Shown one piece after another: positions 45,901 to 50,835 of a stretch of 64,000 nucleotides of DNA. The position numbers and the translations under genes were made by a program. A model generated the notes under the pieces. It saw nothing but the letters and a program-made list of their open reading frames with translations. It had not been told where the DNA came from and did no database searches. Where the stretch lies: the NCBI GenBank assembly GCA_029204225.1, contig CM055092.1:41756016-41820015 (forward strand), given 5' to 3'. This DNA is from Diphasiastrum complanatum. Its lineage: Eukaryota; Streptophyta; Lycopodiopsida; Lycopodiales; Lycopodiaceae. Numbering within the stretch: the stretch's first letter is position 1; every line of letters begins with the position of its first letter.

Positions 45901-46600
45901 TGAGTTTGCGACTCCTGCTCCATCTACTTCAATCTTTTCAAACTCCACAGGGTTAAGCCCTTCCAAAGCCATCTCCCTACACAAAATTGAAATTAAACCC
46001 AGGTATTCACTTAAGGCTGAATAATGACCTCTATGGTGGCGGTCATGCATATATCACAATACAAGTACCATGTTTGGCACACTCAACTGCAAATGAATGC
46101 ATATACACAGAAAGACAAGGAGGAAATGTCAGCAATACACATACCAAAAGATGATATTGAGGGAGTTACAGAGAGCAAAACAAAGAAGATTACTCCTATT
46201 GCACTGCAATGTTTGCATACCACTACTTGCATCTCCATGTTTATTTGGCAAGAAACTAGAATCTTGGAAGAATTCATCTGTAACTAGATAAATATGAAGA
46301 TGTGAGTAAGAACTCATGTAAGTGTAGTAAAGACCTGAGGAAAATGATGGGTAACAGACTACCAACTACAAAATTTGGAATGAATTTAGCATACTAAATC
46401 ATGAATCACTTTGTCATACGAGTGTTGTGGGAAGGAGATGTTGGAAAGCTGTGATAAACATAATTACGTACATTTAAGTACCTTATATCCAGCCTTGTAT
46501 CAGCAGCCCCAAGCATGCAAAGAAATCGACTTGGTGCATGATTGAGAGAATATAACTGTCTGGCCCAGAAAATGGCACAAAATCTTGCTTCATCCTCAAC
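1387..46600 (-). CDS. ECM29: ECM29-type proteasome adaptor/scaffold protein, middle nine exons (partial gene)
   Basis: ECM29 is a large alpha-helical HEAT-repeat protein that binds the 26S proteasome, bridges the 20S core and 19S cap, and takes part in proteasome quality control. Nine exons (46600-46482, 45976-45604, 44972-44788, 44703-44631, 38769-38320, 15733-15383, 14726-14559, 14411-14118, 1563-1387) total 2190 nt, giving 730 codons in one continuous frame without a stop. Family hallmarks seen include [21 protein letters not shown], the [13 protein letters not shown] block, [52 protein letters not shown] and [20 protein letters not shown]. Plant homologues are about 1800 residues, so the N- and C-terminal parts lie outside the window. 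Three introns exceed 5 kb and two of them are packed with transposons. Nothing suggests a pseudogene: splice sites and phase are intact at every junction. Confidence 0.93.
1564..2589. other. ECM29 intron, unassigned
   Basis: Non-coding intron sequence between exon i and the LINE fragment. It has A-rich runs near 2345-2470. The open stretches here are short and show no family similarity. Confidence 0.5.
2590..3275 (+). pseudogene. LINE copy a, reverse transcriptase part (5' portion)
   Basis: A degenerate piece of the LINE ORF2 reverse transcriptase. It reads [11 protein letters not shown], then [24 protein letters not shown] and [12 protein letters not shown]...LYIDELE, all aligning to the intact copy at 56933-60484. 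A block is duplicated: the [12 protein letters not shown]...FTLR segment appears twice (about 2792-2860 and 2926-3002), separated by an out-of-order YGTILQS segment. At 3276 it is cut by the LTR of gypsy copy A. The C-terminal part and 3' UTR resume at 12918, with the intervening LINE segment missing. Confidence 0.8.
3276..3621 (+). repeat. 5' LTR of gypsy copy A
   Basis: Starts TGTTACGAGTACGTAACC and ends CTCTAACA, directly followed by C and the PBS TGGTATCAGAGCC. It aligns with the 358-bp LTRs of copy C on the opposite strand, with many substitutions and small indels. The left flank is GAAGG. No matching right flank is available because the 3' LTR is nearly deleted. Confidence 0.85.
4948..5321 (+). 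repeat. 5' LTR of short element D
   Basis: A 374-bp LTR with inverted ends AGTTAT / GTAACT. It carries TATAAGTAGGG at about 5186-5196, a candidate TATA box, and abuts the tRNA-Met-type PBS at 5322. The 3' LTR copy (about 5789-6005) is near-identical where present, apart from a small internal deletion. Confidence 0.88.
5334..5760 (+). repeat. Imperfect tandem repeats in element D
   Basis: Units of roughly 55-70 bp carry the core GGCTGTCCAGCGCCCTACTA followed by CCATCACTTTCGTCGATTTTT. About six copies are visible. All three frames stay partly open because of base composition, but the translations match no family. The same unit recurs in the element at 63031-63706. Confidence 0.85.
5789..6005 (+). 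repeat. 3' LTR of short element D (5'-truncated)
   Basis: Begins within GGCCTTGGGCCC and ends TTGTAACT, followed by the CAAAG duplication. Roughly the first 95 bp of the LTR are missing, together with any polypurine tract. Confidence 0.85.
6138..6592 (+). repeat. Copia 5' LTR (main part; first bases at 4550-4554)
   Basis: Begins GTTAGAAATAAAATGAC after the foldback element and ends TTTTCCTACA next to PBS TGGTATCAGAGC at 6593. It matches the 3' LTR at 8221-8669 with a modest number of substitutions by eye. It contains a (TC)n pyrimidine tract at about 6480-6503, longer here than in the 3' LTR. Confidence 0.88.
7298..8184 (+). pseudogene. Copia gag N-terminus joined to RNase H (internally deleted polyprotein)
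   Basis: The ATG at 7298 opens a copia gag-like start ([28 protein letters not shown]). After a Ser-rich linker near 7470-7510 it continues in the same frame into the far C-terminal copia domains: [42 protein letters not shown] and [19 protein letters not shown]. The RNase H continues one frame over from 7909 ([45 protein letters not shown]-like). Protease, integrase and reverse transcriptase are deleted. About 180 codons read as one uninterrupted gag-RNase H fusion; a small frameshift follows near 7910. Confidence 0.85.
8221..8669 (+). repeat. Copia 3' LTR
   Basis: Begins TGTTAGAAATAAATGAC right after a TTAAGGAGGG polypurine tract and ends TGCTTTCCTACA, followed by the TGCTC target duplication at 8670-8674. 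Confidence 0.9.
8670..12893 (+). pseudogene. Gag-pol of gypsy copy A (chromovirus, frameshifted)
   Basis: The remains of one long polyprotein, broken by stops and frameshifts. In order: gag (8670-9150), zinc knuckle [15 protein letters not shown] (about 9168-9215), decayed protease (about 9420-9650), reverse transcriptase (10147-10760; [38 protein letters not shown]), RNase H (about 10900-11250; stop codons present), integrase (11630-12470; [48 protein letters not shown]) and a chromodomain-like C-terminus (about 12720-12885). Copy C at 30156-34943 is the intact counterpart. Confidence 0.88.
12918..13470 (+). pseudogene. LINE copy a, ORF2 C-terminus, 3' UTR and tail
   Basis: Resumes the LINE interrupted at 3276. 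It reads [19 protein letters not shown] and then TAQQ...SFFRGGR, matching the C-terminal tail of the LINE copy at 47867-50835. The 3' UTR ends GGCATGGAAAAGACATTAAT followed by a pyrimidine tail (TTTTTTTCTCTCTCTC) near 13450-13467. The 5' arm of the terminal hairpin is decayed. The segment between RT and C-terminus is missing, apparently deleted together with most of the gypsy 3' LTR. Confidence 0.75.
13471..14117. other. ECM29 intron, no recognisable element
   Basis: AT-rich intron sequence next to exon h. No gene, repeat structure or transposon terminus was recognised. Confidence 0.5.
14118..14411 (-). CDS. ECM29: ECM29 exon h
   Basis: The 294-nt exon (98 codons) follows CCAACAG and ends CAG|GTAAAA. 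It encodes [15 protein letters not shown], then [20 protein letters not shown], the near-invariant [20 protein letters not shown] block, and [11 protein letters not shown]. The open frame continues 39 nt above the acceptor, but that part is intronic by homology. Confidence 0.93.
14559..14726 (-). CDS. ECM29: ECM29 exon g
   Basis: The 168-nt exon (56 codons) follows TTTACAG and ends AAG|GTGGGT. It encodes [20 protein letters not shown] followed by [17 protein letters not shown] and the basic end [10 protein letters not shown]. The frame is open and both splice borders are clear. Confidence 0.92.
15383..15733 (-). CDS. ECM29: ECM29 exon f
   Basis: The 351-nt exon (117 codons, phase 0) follows TAACTGCAG and ends CAG|GTTATT. 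It begins [20 protein letters not shown], directly continuing SLSRSK of exon e across 22.6 kb of intron. It also contains [20 protein letters not shown], a strongly conserved ECM29 motif. Confidence 0.93.
15734..17146. other. ECM29 intron (5' end of the 22.6-kb intron as drawn), unassigned
   Basis: No domain-bearing frame or terminal repeats seen. The open stretches are short and lack family similarity. Confidence 0.45.
17147..17935 (+). pseudogene. LINE copy b: ORF1 joined directly to a LINE 3' end
   Basis: 17210-17695 encodes a decayed version of the LINE ORF1 protein: a coiled-coil part ([18 protein letters not shown]) and an RRM-like part ([15 protein letters not shown], then [18 protein letters not shown] and [10 protein letters not shown]). 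Two in-frame stops interrupt it. The ORF1 end passes straight into a LINE-type 3' UTR ending TACCTTAGGGTATCTCACG AACATTAATAAAAT and a (TC)n tail. All of ORF2 is absent. It is either a deletion derivative or a non-autonomous lineage mobilised in trans. Confidence 0.75.
17936..17983. repeat. (TC)n microsatellite, tail of LINE copy b
   Basis: About 24 CT/TC units following ATTAATAAAATCTTTCTTTATT. The next LINE copy (c) starts immediately after it. Confidence 0.9.
17984..19550 (+). pseudogene. LINE copy c, ORF2 endonuclease end to reverse transcriptase
   Basis: Starts in the endonuclease part of ORF2 immediately after the (TC)n tail. It reads [40 protein letters not shown] and [20 protein letters not shown], with frameshifts. 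A linker follows, then a better preserved reverse transcriptase: [54 protein letters not shown] and [17 protein letters not shown]. It stops abruptly at about 19545, before the YADD motif. The C-terminal piece at 36304-36829 may belong to the same original insertion. Confidence 0.85.
20104..20156. repeat. (CT)n microsatellite
   Basis: About 25 CT units. Unlike the other TC tracts here it is not preceded by a LINE 3' end, so it is probably a pyrimidine patch of an unknown leader. Confidence 0.85.
20298..20320. repeat. Poly-G run of 23
   Basis: An uninterrupted G homopolymer. The exact length may be unreliable because of sequencing error; it could form a G-quadruplex. Confidence 0.8.
20729..20983 (+). 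CDS. Small exon-like ORF, unknown function (84 aa)
   Basis: The ATG at 20729 follows a TTTAATTTCAG acceptor-like site by 12 bases. The predicted peptide starts [20 protein letters not shown] and has a repeated acidic/Pro motif ([22 protein letters not shown]). A charged helical end follows ([26 protein letters not shown]). No family recognised. It may be the first coding exon of a transposon gene or of a captured gene. The stop at 20981-20983 may simply be read-through into non-coding sequence. Confidence 0.35.
   Translation: MDTDEILEGGATEIHPASPGSDGGNTEIQPASPGNDDTLDSKKLLQTLGKEVLELHQSNKQRDKQMQYLFNQLPLCVYGHNEWL
21008..23426 (-). pseudogene. Ty3/gypsy family 1 copy F, truncated (leader, gag, zinc knuckle, protease)
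   Basis: On the minus strand, gag starts near 22662 ([20 protein letters not shown]), with zinc knuckle [15 protein letters not shown] near 21600-21640. A protease-like part [20 protein letters not shown] (about 21405-21470) and the following aspartic-protease fold run to about 21020. Reverse transcriptase onwards is missing, as is the LTR. About 100 bp between the knuckle and the protease, present in copies A and C, is deleted near 21495, and several frameshifts occur in gag. 22663-23426 is non-coding leader, cut at 23426 by element B. Confidence 0.85.
23427..23844 (+). repeat. 5' LTR of element B (start lost)
   Basis: Begins at TCCATTACATTTACT, missing the AGTTATGG start, and ends ACGTTCATAACT next to PBS TGGTATCAGAGC. 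It contains CTATAAGTAGGG at about 23685-23696, the same promoter-like motif found in the LTRs of the short elements. Confidence 0.88.
23685..23696 (+). promoter_or_regulatory. Candidate TATA box in the LTR of element B
   Basis: CTATAAGTAGGG, conserved in position and sequence in every AGTTAT-family LTR here (about 5186, 36144, 62839). The probable transcript start would lie some 30 bp downstream. This is motif recognition only. Confidence 0.55.
23857..24837 (+). other. Untranslated leader of element B
   Basis: Pyrimidine-rich sequence with scattered GCGCCCTAC units such as CAGCGCCCTACTGC, the same core repeated in the short elements at 4948 and 62588. No coding similarity seen. Frames stay open by composition only. 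Confidence 0.6.
24838..29665 (+). pseudogene. Gag-pol of element B (four TAG stops, one frameshift)
   Basis: One frame from ATG 24838. It contains gag ([31 protein letters not shown]), zinc knuckle [16 protein letters not shown] (about 25846-25893), protease [14 protein letters not shown] (about 26119-26160), reverse transcriptase ([41 protein letters not shown]; 26860-27190), RNase H ([14 protein letters not shown]; from 27595), integrase ([46 protein letters not shown]), and a chromodomain-like end ([17 protein letters not shown], about 29302-29355). In-frame TAG codons lie at 25216, 25291, 26536 and 28195. A net deletion near 28655 destroys the DGQTE motif. The last frame has no stop before the LTR and ends inside it at 29665. 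Confidence 0.9.
29530..29786 (+). repeat. 3' LTR of element B, first part
   Basis: Starts AGTTATGGACTCGG immediately after the purine tract GTCGGGGAG, independently placing the LTR boundary at AGTT. It is interrupted after CCTAG by element C. Confidence 0.9.
29787..30144 (-). repeat. 3' LTR of copy C
   Basis: In element orientation it runs TGTTACGAGCTCGTAACC...GATCTATTACA. The second to seventeenth bases form a perfect 16-bp palindrome (GTTACGAG CTCGTAAC). It is identical by eye to the LTR at 35747. Confidence 0.95.
30145..30158 (-). promoter_or_regulatory. Polypurine tract of copy C
   Basis: TAAGGGGGAGGGAG on the minus strand, overlapping the polyprotein stop codon TAA and directly abutting the 3' LTR. 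This is where plus-strand DNA synthesis would be primed. Confidence 0.88.
30156..34943 (-). CDS. Intact gag-pol polyprotein of chromovirus copy C (1595 aa)
   Basis: A single frame starting at [20 protein letters not shown]. Domains by approximate residue: coiled Glu-rich N-terminus (30-75); gag (110-330; [15 protein letters not shown]); zinc knuckle [15 protein letters not shown] (345-359); protease with [12 protein letters not shown] (433-445); reverse transcriptase ([11 protein letters not shown] about 679, [13 protein letters not shown], catalytic FLDD about 781); RNase H ([15 protein letters not shown] from 925); integrase with HHCC finger ([19 protein letters not shown] about 1211) and catalytic core ([15 protein letters not shown] about 1242, [17 protein letters not shown] about 1333); and a C-terminal chromodomain (about 1537-1590; [16 protein letters not shown]). 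No stop or frameshift. The protease active site reads DDGAT rather than the usual DTGA/DSGA, as in the other family-1 copies. Confidence 0.95.
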   Translation of the reverse strand: MTTSQGPDQPQERGFDELETEALAYRKGKEPMEVEEQEQFAEELDELVTKEQFLQLVTEVDELKLALANFKSSVDDSFAELKNLILSSAKGSLPSTSQLSPSPLPSVSGETLRSHPSVFKDLKPPTFNGEEKDRNADILQTFLSKWKNIHALKQTPDHLQAIEASLSLGPMAYKWWLNLQETGQTPRSWKAFEEAFLREFLPENELDRAWEAWERTVMDKSLIQYISQYREATLKIKNMDDYQKIRGFVRGLKDEYKVEVQRNSPTTLEQALRYAQIYDDSVGRKRARQQPLSEQLPQKDFQFKKKFLKRKKEDKFKGEAPQKRPSLIQPLKPDDFEKAKQERLCFVCMGKGHTVRQCPKGPFTKKDKKDKKQVHLVQTVCFPSDSAASEIKVYHEDHEHCCQLTSAMLARPFSFGPHDLVRMHGKVGNQSVRVMVDDGATHNFINHTLVKKLKLPELPSQHRYIVSLAKGEDKKIWETMVSKLNLGIQGYQDQINFQIMHLDRTDIVLGRDWLYSLGPSLHRNYQENTLSFQYKGREIQLHGEHDVPNSPMVCSSELCQLIGNEDHQVFLCDFQFIPEVSISSSIQQKISKLETLLSKFKDVFPEDLPHGLPPSREEDHVINLVPGTAPVSKPPYRVSRTEDEEITRQLTDYLGKGQIQTSSSPWASPVLLVKKKEGSMRLCVDYRALNKVTIKNKYPMPRADELFDQLDGAKFFSKIDLRSGYHQVRIKSEDVSKTAFRTRHGHYEFKVMPFGLTNAPATFMTLMNSVLRPYLGKFVVVFLDDILVYSKTRKEHLKHLRKVFRLLRKHKLYAKQSKCEFFVEEVAYLGHIISSDGIKMDPNKVKAILSWLRPQNILELQIFLGLAGYYKRFVKEYAQIAVPMTNLLKGKGKEFIWESAQQESFDALKTALATAPVLKVVDPNQPFVVETDASDFAVGAVLTQGGRPVAFESKKLEPAQTRYSAYEKELFSIVHALKTWRHYLYGANFEVLTDHESLRYLCNQPELRGRKARWAELMQEFDMSIRYRRGKFNTVADALSRMPMINELSFTQIRNELLESLRGKCQHDAFFSIIWNSVQNRQLQTPEPVPGAGASSSKNTAASVEDDDESEYTSSDDVEDSEPVLPKQTLVVEGQLTQGFKWKQYSIQDEYLHYRDRVCVPNSEDYRQQVLYECHDNPSAGHPGIHKTYELLRRQFFWPSMKKDVHQYVTSCQKCQVNKAERLKAGGLLHPLEIPAGKWESISMDFIVGLPKTQKGNDAIWVTVDRLTKMAHFIPTKTTVRAPELARLFVDGLFKLYGLPSGIVSDRDSKFTGNFWKAVFHHLHTKLNMSTTDHPQTDGQTERVNQVLEDMLRAYVSKRQTNWEEYLSILEFAYNSTKHSATGYSPFMLMYGFQPRSPTAVGFKQEKVEAARNFLEDLNQMIEHAKRSIRQSQDRARHYADPHRRDVQFSTGERVYLRVPVDSKTLKSGVCAKLSPRYCGPFTISRRLGEVTYELELPHSSKVFPVFHVSQLRKALTRSDNLVGDSVLVLPLDPQQPPHEPEEILDSRETQTRHTLYREYLVKWNDQPVENATWERGSVLRKIFPDFVLEDQDGS
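35734..35745 (-). promoter_or_regulatory. Primer-binding site of copy C
   Basis: TGGTATCAGAGC on the minus strand, complementary to the 3' end of plant initiator tRNA-Met and one base from the LTR. The extended match is TGGTATCAGAGCCATCTCC. Confidence 0.9.
35747..36104 (-). repeat. 5' LTR of copy C
   Basis: Same 358-bp sequence as 29787-30144. It is followed in element orientation by one base and the PBS at 35734-35745. Confidence 0.95.
35872..35900. promoter_or_regulatory. Inverted repeat with G-box in the copy C LTR
   Basis: GTCGGCCACG, nine bases, then CGTGGCCGAC: perfect 10-bp arms containing CACGTG and a second ACGT core. In element orientation it lies upstream of a TATA-like CTATATCAGG, so it is placed like an upstream promoter element. 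The other LTR copy is at 29912-29940. Binding by bZIP/bHLH factors is inferred from the motif only. Confidence 0.5.
36110..36303 (+). repeat. 3' LTR of element B, second part
   Basis: Continues the LTR after the CCTAG duplication (36105-36109) and ends GTTCATAACT. The following CATAC would be the target duplication, but the left flank of element B is lost so this cannot be checked. Confidence 0.9.
36304..36829 (+). pseudogene. LINE copy d, ORF2 C-terminus and 3' UTR
   Basis: Read across the element B junction, the peptide [24 protein letters not shown] followed by an acidic stretch (DDDSDDDD) matches the C-terminus of the LINE copy at 47867-50835. The 3' UTR ends GTCTTATATGCCTTTGGCAT GGAAAAGACATTAATAAAGC and passes into a long (TC)n tail. 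The 5' part is not adjacent: element B inserted here, and the sequence to its left is gypsy copy F. Confidence 0.8.
36830..36908. repeat. (TC)n microsatellite, tail of LINE copy d
   Basis: About 39 TC units, the longest in the window. The next LINE copy (e) begins directly at its end with CAGATATGGATGAC. Confidence 0.93.
36909..37365 (+). pseudogene. LINE copy e, 5'-truncated 3' end
   Basis: Starts at the last few dozen codons of ORF2 ([20 protein letters not shown]-like; [17 protein letters not shown]) matching 60271-60484. It continues through a 3' UTR with hairpin GTACC TTTG GGTAC and AGACGTTAATAATAATAATT, and ends in a short TCTCTCTC tail. The copy is severely 5'-truncated. Its 5' junction lies exactly in the preceding LINE's (TC)n tail. 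Confidence 0.85.
37366..38319. other. ECM29 intron next to exon e, unassigned
   Basis: No recognisable gene or element. A short C run is present at about 38218-38226. Confidence 0.45.
38320..38769 (-). CDS. ECM29: ECM29 exon e
   Basis: The 450-nt exon (150 codons, phase 0 at both ends) follows ACTTGCAG and ends AAG|GTATCT. It encodes [16 protein letters not shown], a helix-rich segment with [12 protein letters not shown], a low-conservation Ser-rich linker, and [20 protein letters not shown] up to SLSRSK. The downstream intron is the 22.6-kb intron containing LINEs and three gypsy elements. Confidence 0.92.
41829..42118. repeat. Inverted-repeat structure with about 55-bp arms
   Basis: The left arm 41840-41895 (TAGCATTATTAGACCCAGAG ... 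GGTGCCCACATCTTGCTGC) pairs imperfectly with the complement of 42063-42118 (GCAGCAAGATATAGGCACC ... CTCTGGGTCTAGTAATGCTA). The spacer itself carries a direct duplication (CCACTTTGATAAT/ACGGGAAA-type segments near 41735 and 41928). It could be a decayed foldback element or a hairpin RNA source. Confidence 0.6.
43577..43746 (-). other. Short coding-like stretch of unknown origin
   Basis: Minus-strand translation gives [24 protein letters not shown], one TAG, then [30 protein letters not shown]. Composition and continuity look protein-like, but I do not recognise the family. It may be a gene fragment or transposon remnant. Confidence 0.25.
44372..44455. repeat. Tandem duplication, 45-bp period
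   Basis: ACGTGGAGAAGGGAAACATT TGAAATRCGAATCTTTAG occurs at 44372 and again at 44417, with one difference by eye. It is close to the small ECM29 exon d. Confidence 0.8.
44631..44703 (-). CDS. ECM29: ECM29 exon d (73-nt small exon)
   Basis: A short exon found by translating the gap between exons c and e. After acceptor TCTGCAG, one base completes the Arg codon, followed by [20 protein letters not shown] and GAPS, then donor TCT|GTATGT. It matches the family's RFE..HG.LCA.GY segment. Only with this exon do exons c and e join in frame. The intron to exon c is only 84 bp. Confidence 0.88.
44788..44972 (-). CDS. ECM29: ECM29 exon c
   Basis: The 185-nt exon starts after ACTTGCAG and ends AAG|GTAATG. 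It encodes [20 protein letters not shown] and then [20 protein letters not shown], a HEAT-type segment of ECM29. It ends with two bases (AG) of a codon completed by the following 73-nt exon. Confidence 0.9.
45604..45976 (-). CDS. ECM29: ECM29 exon b
   Basis: The 373-nt exon follows acceptor TTTGTGTAG and ends CAG|GTATGC. It completes the split Arg codon and then reads [16 protein letters not shown]. It contains the ECM29 signature [17 protein letters not shown] and the [16 protein letters not shown] segment. The open frame extends upstream of the acceptor, but homology begins at the acceptor. Confidence 0.92.
46482..46600 (-). CDS. ECM29: ECM29 exon a (first visible exon)
   Basis: The 119-nt exon starts after a GATGCCAG acceptor and ends AAG|GTACTT. 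It encodes [20 protein letters not shown] and then [18 protein letters not shown] plus two bases of a split Arg codon completed by the next exon. This is the conserved ECM29 block that precedes REMALEG. The upstream intron runs for more than 17.4 kb to beyond the window edge. Confidence 0.9.
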
Positions 46601-47731
46601 CTGGCATCAGAGAAACTTATTCAATGCATTCAATACGCGTCAATGATTAAATAAACTAGTATAAAGATGATATTTTACAGCAAAGACACTGATAACAATG
46701 CAAAATTACACCACTCAGCATAAAGACATAAAAAAGCATCGTTATTGCTTGCATGGCTCAGTACAGCTATTACGGACAGTTCAATTAGCTAAAAACAGCC
46801 CAGCCAAGGTCTCAATCAGATCAATAGACAGTGGACTGGTCAGAAACATGCAAAAATTGACATTTTCAAAGCTAAAATGGGGGTGCTGGTAGCTAGTAAT
46901 TTGTAGGAGGTTGTTCTCCCACAATCCCATAGCTATGAGATCTGTCATAGGCTCAGATTGGAGCTCAAACAACGTACAATCAGCCCATGAAACCTCAGGG
47001 CAAGAGCCTTGACCCCCAACTTGCACCAATCGTTCAAAAAAGCACTAAAAATTCTGATTTTTCCCAATTTTCAGGTTCCTAACGACTTCGACAGCCATAA
47101 ACCGATTGGTACAGCTGACAAAGACACTTGGTATGGTGGTAACCATGCCAAACAACAGTGCTACAGGTCCAAAACATGTTCATGCATCAAATTCTATGTG
47201 AAATCGACCAAAACTCAAGAATTTTGGGTGTTCTGACGTATATTACTTCATTCAACCTTCGTACTGATCAGCCCACCAAAATTCAAACTTTTACAGCAAT
47301 TTCCAAAACCCAATTTACCGTAACTAGCATACAACAACCAGATTGGGCTCAAAAATCGATGAATTCAGTCAATTCTAGCCTTCTATCTCATGTTCTACTA
47401 AGTTTGGGAGCAACTCTGACATGCATGCTTATAACTATTGATAAGTAGTCACCCTATGTGTGAAACACTACCCTATGCAGCAGCAGGAAGTGCCTAACCC
47501 GAAGGTTAGCTTGGACACATCGAGAATTTACCACATTTCTATGAATATTGTGCAAATCGCATCGATACACTAATAGCATCTTAGATAAAGCTAACATCCC
47601 TTTCATAGAACTTAAAAAGTGCACAAAAAAGCTTTTTTTGGACATGGTAACACCAGTAGCCAAAAATCTGCAAAGAAGCTAGAGATAGGATCAATCGACG
47701 ACTCCTTTTGATCCAACCACAAACAAGCCTT
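46601..47731 (-). other. Intron sequence grading into an LTR-element leader remnant
   Basis: No ECM29 exon upstream of exon a was found here. From about 46880 to 47731 the sequence resembles the untranslated leader of a minus-strand LTR element, since it runs directly into a PBS at 47732-47743. No gag or pol domain was recognised, and the left limit is uncertain. Confidence 0.4.
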
Positions 47732-47743
47732 GCTCTGATACCA
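47732..47743 (-). promoter_or_regulatory. Primer-binding site of a decayed LTR element
   Basis: TGGTATCAGAGC on the minus strand, the tRNA-Met-type PBS used by all LTR elements in this window. It marks an LTR end at 47744. Confidence 0.65.
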
Positions 47744-47863
47744 CTCTGAAGTCCACCAAGGATCAAGCCCGCAAGTACACTCAAACGGGAACATGGGATC
47801 CAAACCACCAAACCAAGTAGAAGCCTAATATTAGCACTTAACCCCCAAGCCGTAACCTATGCA

Positions 47864-47866
<3 letters not shown>
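47744..47866 (-). repeat. Partial LTR next to the PBS
   Basis: The sequence between the PBS and the (GA)n tail of LINE copy h should be the 3' part of an LTR in minus orientation, cut by the LINE. No second copy was found in the window, so identity rests on the PBS alone. Confidence 0.4.

Positions 47867-47907
<41 letters not shown>
47867..47907. repeat. (GA)n microsatellite, tail of minus-strand LINE copy h
   Basis: About 20 GA units, i.e. (TC)n on the LINE strand, directly following the LINE 3' end TTAATAAAGC. Confidence 0.92.
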
Positions 47908-47910
<3 letters not shown>

Positions 47911-50835
47911 TATTAATGTCTTTTCCATGCCAAAAGGCATATAAGACTAGTAAATGTACATGTCAAGTATGTGGTAACCATGGGAGCGTATGAAACGTCT
48001 CCAAAACAGTAACAGAAATAGCAAATCCAAAGTTAAAGCTATGAACTGAAATAGATGTGATGCTATAAGAAACATGCGAGAGCATGTATGCTGTGAAAAG
48101 TCATGAGTGAGGTATGATGCTATCATCTAGTCCGGTCCTGCTGATGCTGATGCTATAAAAGGATGTAATACGGCCCGCGGCATGAAGGGCCACTGGTGGT
48201 CTCTGACTTCATCTAGGAGGATGAAGAGGTCTCCTCGTGATAGGTCGAGTAGCTCGTGCTGCAACATGAGAATGTGTGGGACGCTGTCTCTGATCTCTGT
48301 GGGCAAGTAGGTCATCATCATCATCATCGTCACCGTCATCAAATACTCGTCCTCTCCTCCTAGAGAAGAAAGACGTGATCTGAGGCTGAGAAACATGACT
48401 CTGCTGGGCTGTCTGATACAAATCCTGTCGTAGTATAAACATCGCTCGTATCATGAGTACAGCACATCGGGAGTCCTCATAAGCTACGAGTGATCGTAAG
48501 GTGACAGGTGTGTCACGGAACAAACAGTGGTATCTCTCTCTGATCTCGTAATATATTGGCCACCTAAAGATAAAGTGCTCCTCTGACTCCACCTCATCTA
48601 AAGAGCATAACTGGCAAATCCGCTCCTCTCTCGGGGTACCCTGGAATCTACCAGTCTCAATAGCCAACTGATGTGATGATACGCGAAGCTGTCCTAATGT
48701 AAATCTGAGACAATGTGATAGTCTCGAGTCCAAATAATGTGGTAAGACCGGGAATCCTACTATGTCAAGCTGAATAAAATGAGTCCAATAATAGTCGGGT
48801 TTAACCCCAAGCTGTCGCCCCCAAGTACGGTCAAGCCCAATATAAGATGCACCTGATATACTAATGAGTACCTGAGGGGAGCTCTGTAATGGAGATACCA
48901 AATGACTCAAGGAGGAAGGGATGCCTGGAAGAACCACGATAGTCGATAGCCCTGGTCATGGAGAAAGTGTGAGGAAACAAGTGATGTCTGTGTATATCTC
49001 ATATCCTCATCGGGCAGAGCCTGGATTCTCTGAATGTAGGCAATAAGCTGGAACGCGGCATATATCTGAATGGGTGGAACAACAAACTCTGCAAGAAGGA
49101 TCTCGTGTGGAACCAAGGGCTTCGCCCGAATCATACGAGCTAACATGGTGGTCTGCAATCGTGAAATGTTGGCCCAGTGTGATGAAGCCGATACACCATG
49201 TCTTTGCTGCATACAAGGTTGTGGGGGTGCCAATAGTATCAAAAAGTCTACACTTACTGCGAGCATCTCGGATGAGCTTCCTAAAGCAGAAACGCTCAAG
49301 CTGAACAAGAGAGGAATGCCCCTTCCCAAGTCGAGCGGTGGCAGCCGGTCGCATGCTGAAGGTAGGACTAGAAAAGAGTATTCCCAAATAGGTATAAGAG
49401 GAAACTACCTCTAAGGTCTGTCCATCCAGGATGAGCTCCTGGCGCTGCATGAAGGCTCGAGAAGTGTTGAAGACCATAACCTTGGTCTTCATGTTCACCC
49501 CCAATCCCCATCTGGTACAAAATCCCTGTAGACAATCTAGCTGCCTCTGTAAACCCTCTCTGGTCGGGGATACTAGTACTACATCATCCGCATAAGGGAG
49601 GATAGCAATTAGAATGGTGCCAAGTCTACAGCCACCCTCGCCACACTGTGAAATGTCTTGCTCTAACTCATCAATATACAATCCAAAGAGAACCGGTGAA
49701 AGAGAACATCCCTGTTTCACTCCAATATTACGTTCCATCTTCCCGTTCAATACCGTAATCGACGATACTACGGTCACTTACGTAACGTGATTAAACAAAC
49801 AAATTCAATGACCAAATGTGATCAGATAGGCCACTGTCATGTTGGAAACATCCTCATAAAGAGCCATCACTTCTAGAACAATATCTATGGAGAAACCAAG
49901 GTCACGAAGTCTCTGAATGCGTGGTACAGAATCGAAGGCTTTCTTGAAGTCCACAAAACAACAATAAACCCTCTCTTTCATGTACTTAGCTTCCTCAATC
50001 AAAGCTCGCAGTGTAAAAATATGGTCATTAGTAGAATAATGAGATCGGAAACCTGCTTGCCCCAATGCATGTAATCTCCGTACCATGTCAAAGGTGAACA
50101 AGGTGAACTCAGAGGGACGTGAGGAGATAGAGATGGGTATGGCATATAGGTTGGTAGCGTATTCGGTCCATATGTGGAGGTCATCCAGGAGAGGTGGTGG
50201 AGCACGAGGGATAAACTCACGCCAAAAGGCGCCTGAAGAGGAACTGAAGAGAAGATCAACAAGACGCATTCCTTCGGAGTCATCATAGGCACGCTTTTTT
50301 CGGCGGAGTGTGCGATGGTAAGAGCGTCTGGCAGAGCGGAGGAGATGAGGATCATGAGTACGGGCGGGCATGAGTGACAGACTGATGAAGAGAACGACAT
50401 TCAGCATCATACCACAGGGGGTGTGGGGGTCGTATCGATGAGGAACGAGAGAGTCTGCCTTTATGGGGTTTAGATGGAAAAGCGAGGGAAGCAGCGGTAT
50501 GAAGAGAAGTGCTAAGAAAGGCAGCTTGAGTCTCGACTGTACTATTGTGTGGGAAGGAATGGAGTAAGGAGGTTAGGAACTCCTGGTAGACTGCTGTATA
50601 GAGAGGACTGAATCTATACCTGGGTGCCCGTGTAAGCAAGGGGTGTGAGGATGGCTAGGGAGGTGGGAGGCGGCCGATAGCGAAGGAGAGAAAGGAATGA
50701 TCAGAGAGAGTGGTGGGAGATACATGAAAATCAGAGATGAGAGGTATGGAACGAATGAAAGTAGAACAAAGCAGAAGTGAAATAAGCCCACAACCTGGGC
50801 CAGGTACAACAGAAGAACTACAAAAAAAGTACCAA
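47908..50835 (-). pseudogene. LINE copy h, minus strand, ORF2 from endonuclease end to 3' terminus
   Basis: On the minus strand: the endonuclease end (TLSDHSFLSFAIG-like), linker WYDAECRSLHQSVTHAR, reverse transcriptase ([67 protein letters not shown]), a C-terminal zinc motif CQLCSLDEVESEEHFIFRWP (last Cys changed to Trp) and an acidic tail (DDGDDDDDDD). The 3' UTR carries the terminal hairpin ATGCC TTTT GGCAT at 47927-47940. Several frameshifts; 5'-truncated in the endonuclease. A related short sequence GCCCACAACCYGGGCCAGGT occurs twice near its 5' end (about 50787 and 50835). Confidence 0.88.

Noticed and set aside
47732-47743. Possible tRNA-Met gene fragments at TGGTATCAGAGC sites
   Set aside because: Only 12-19 bases match, always next to an LTR; these are primer-binding sites, not tRNA genes.
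46600-48000. Search for further ECM29 exons upstream of 46600
   Set aside because: No segment resembling the preceding ECM29 blocks with splice sites was found. The sequence fits an LTR-element leader and LINE copies instead.
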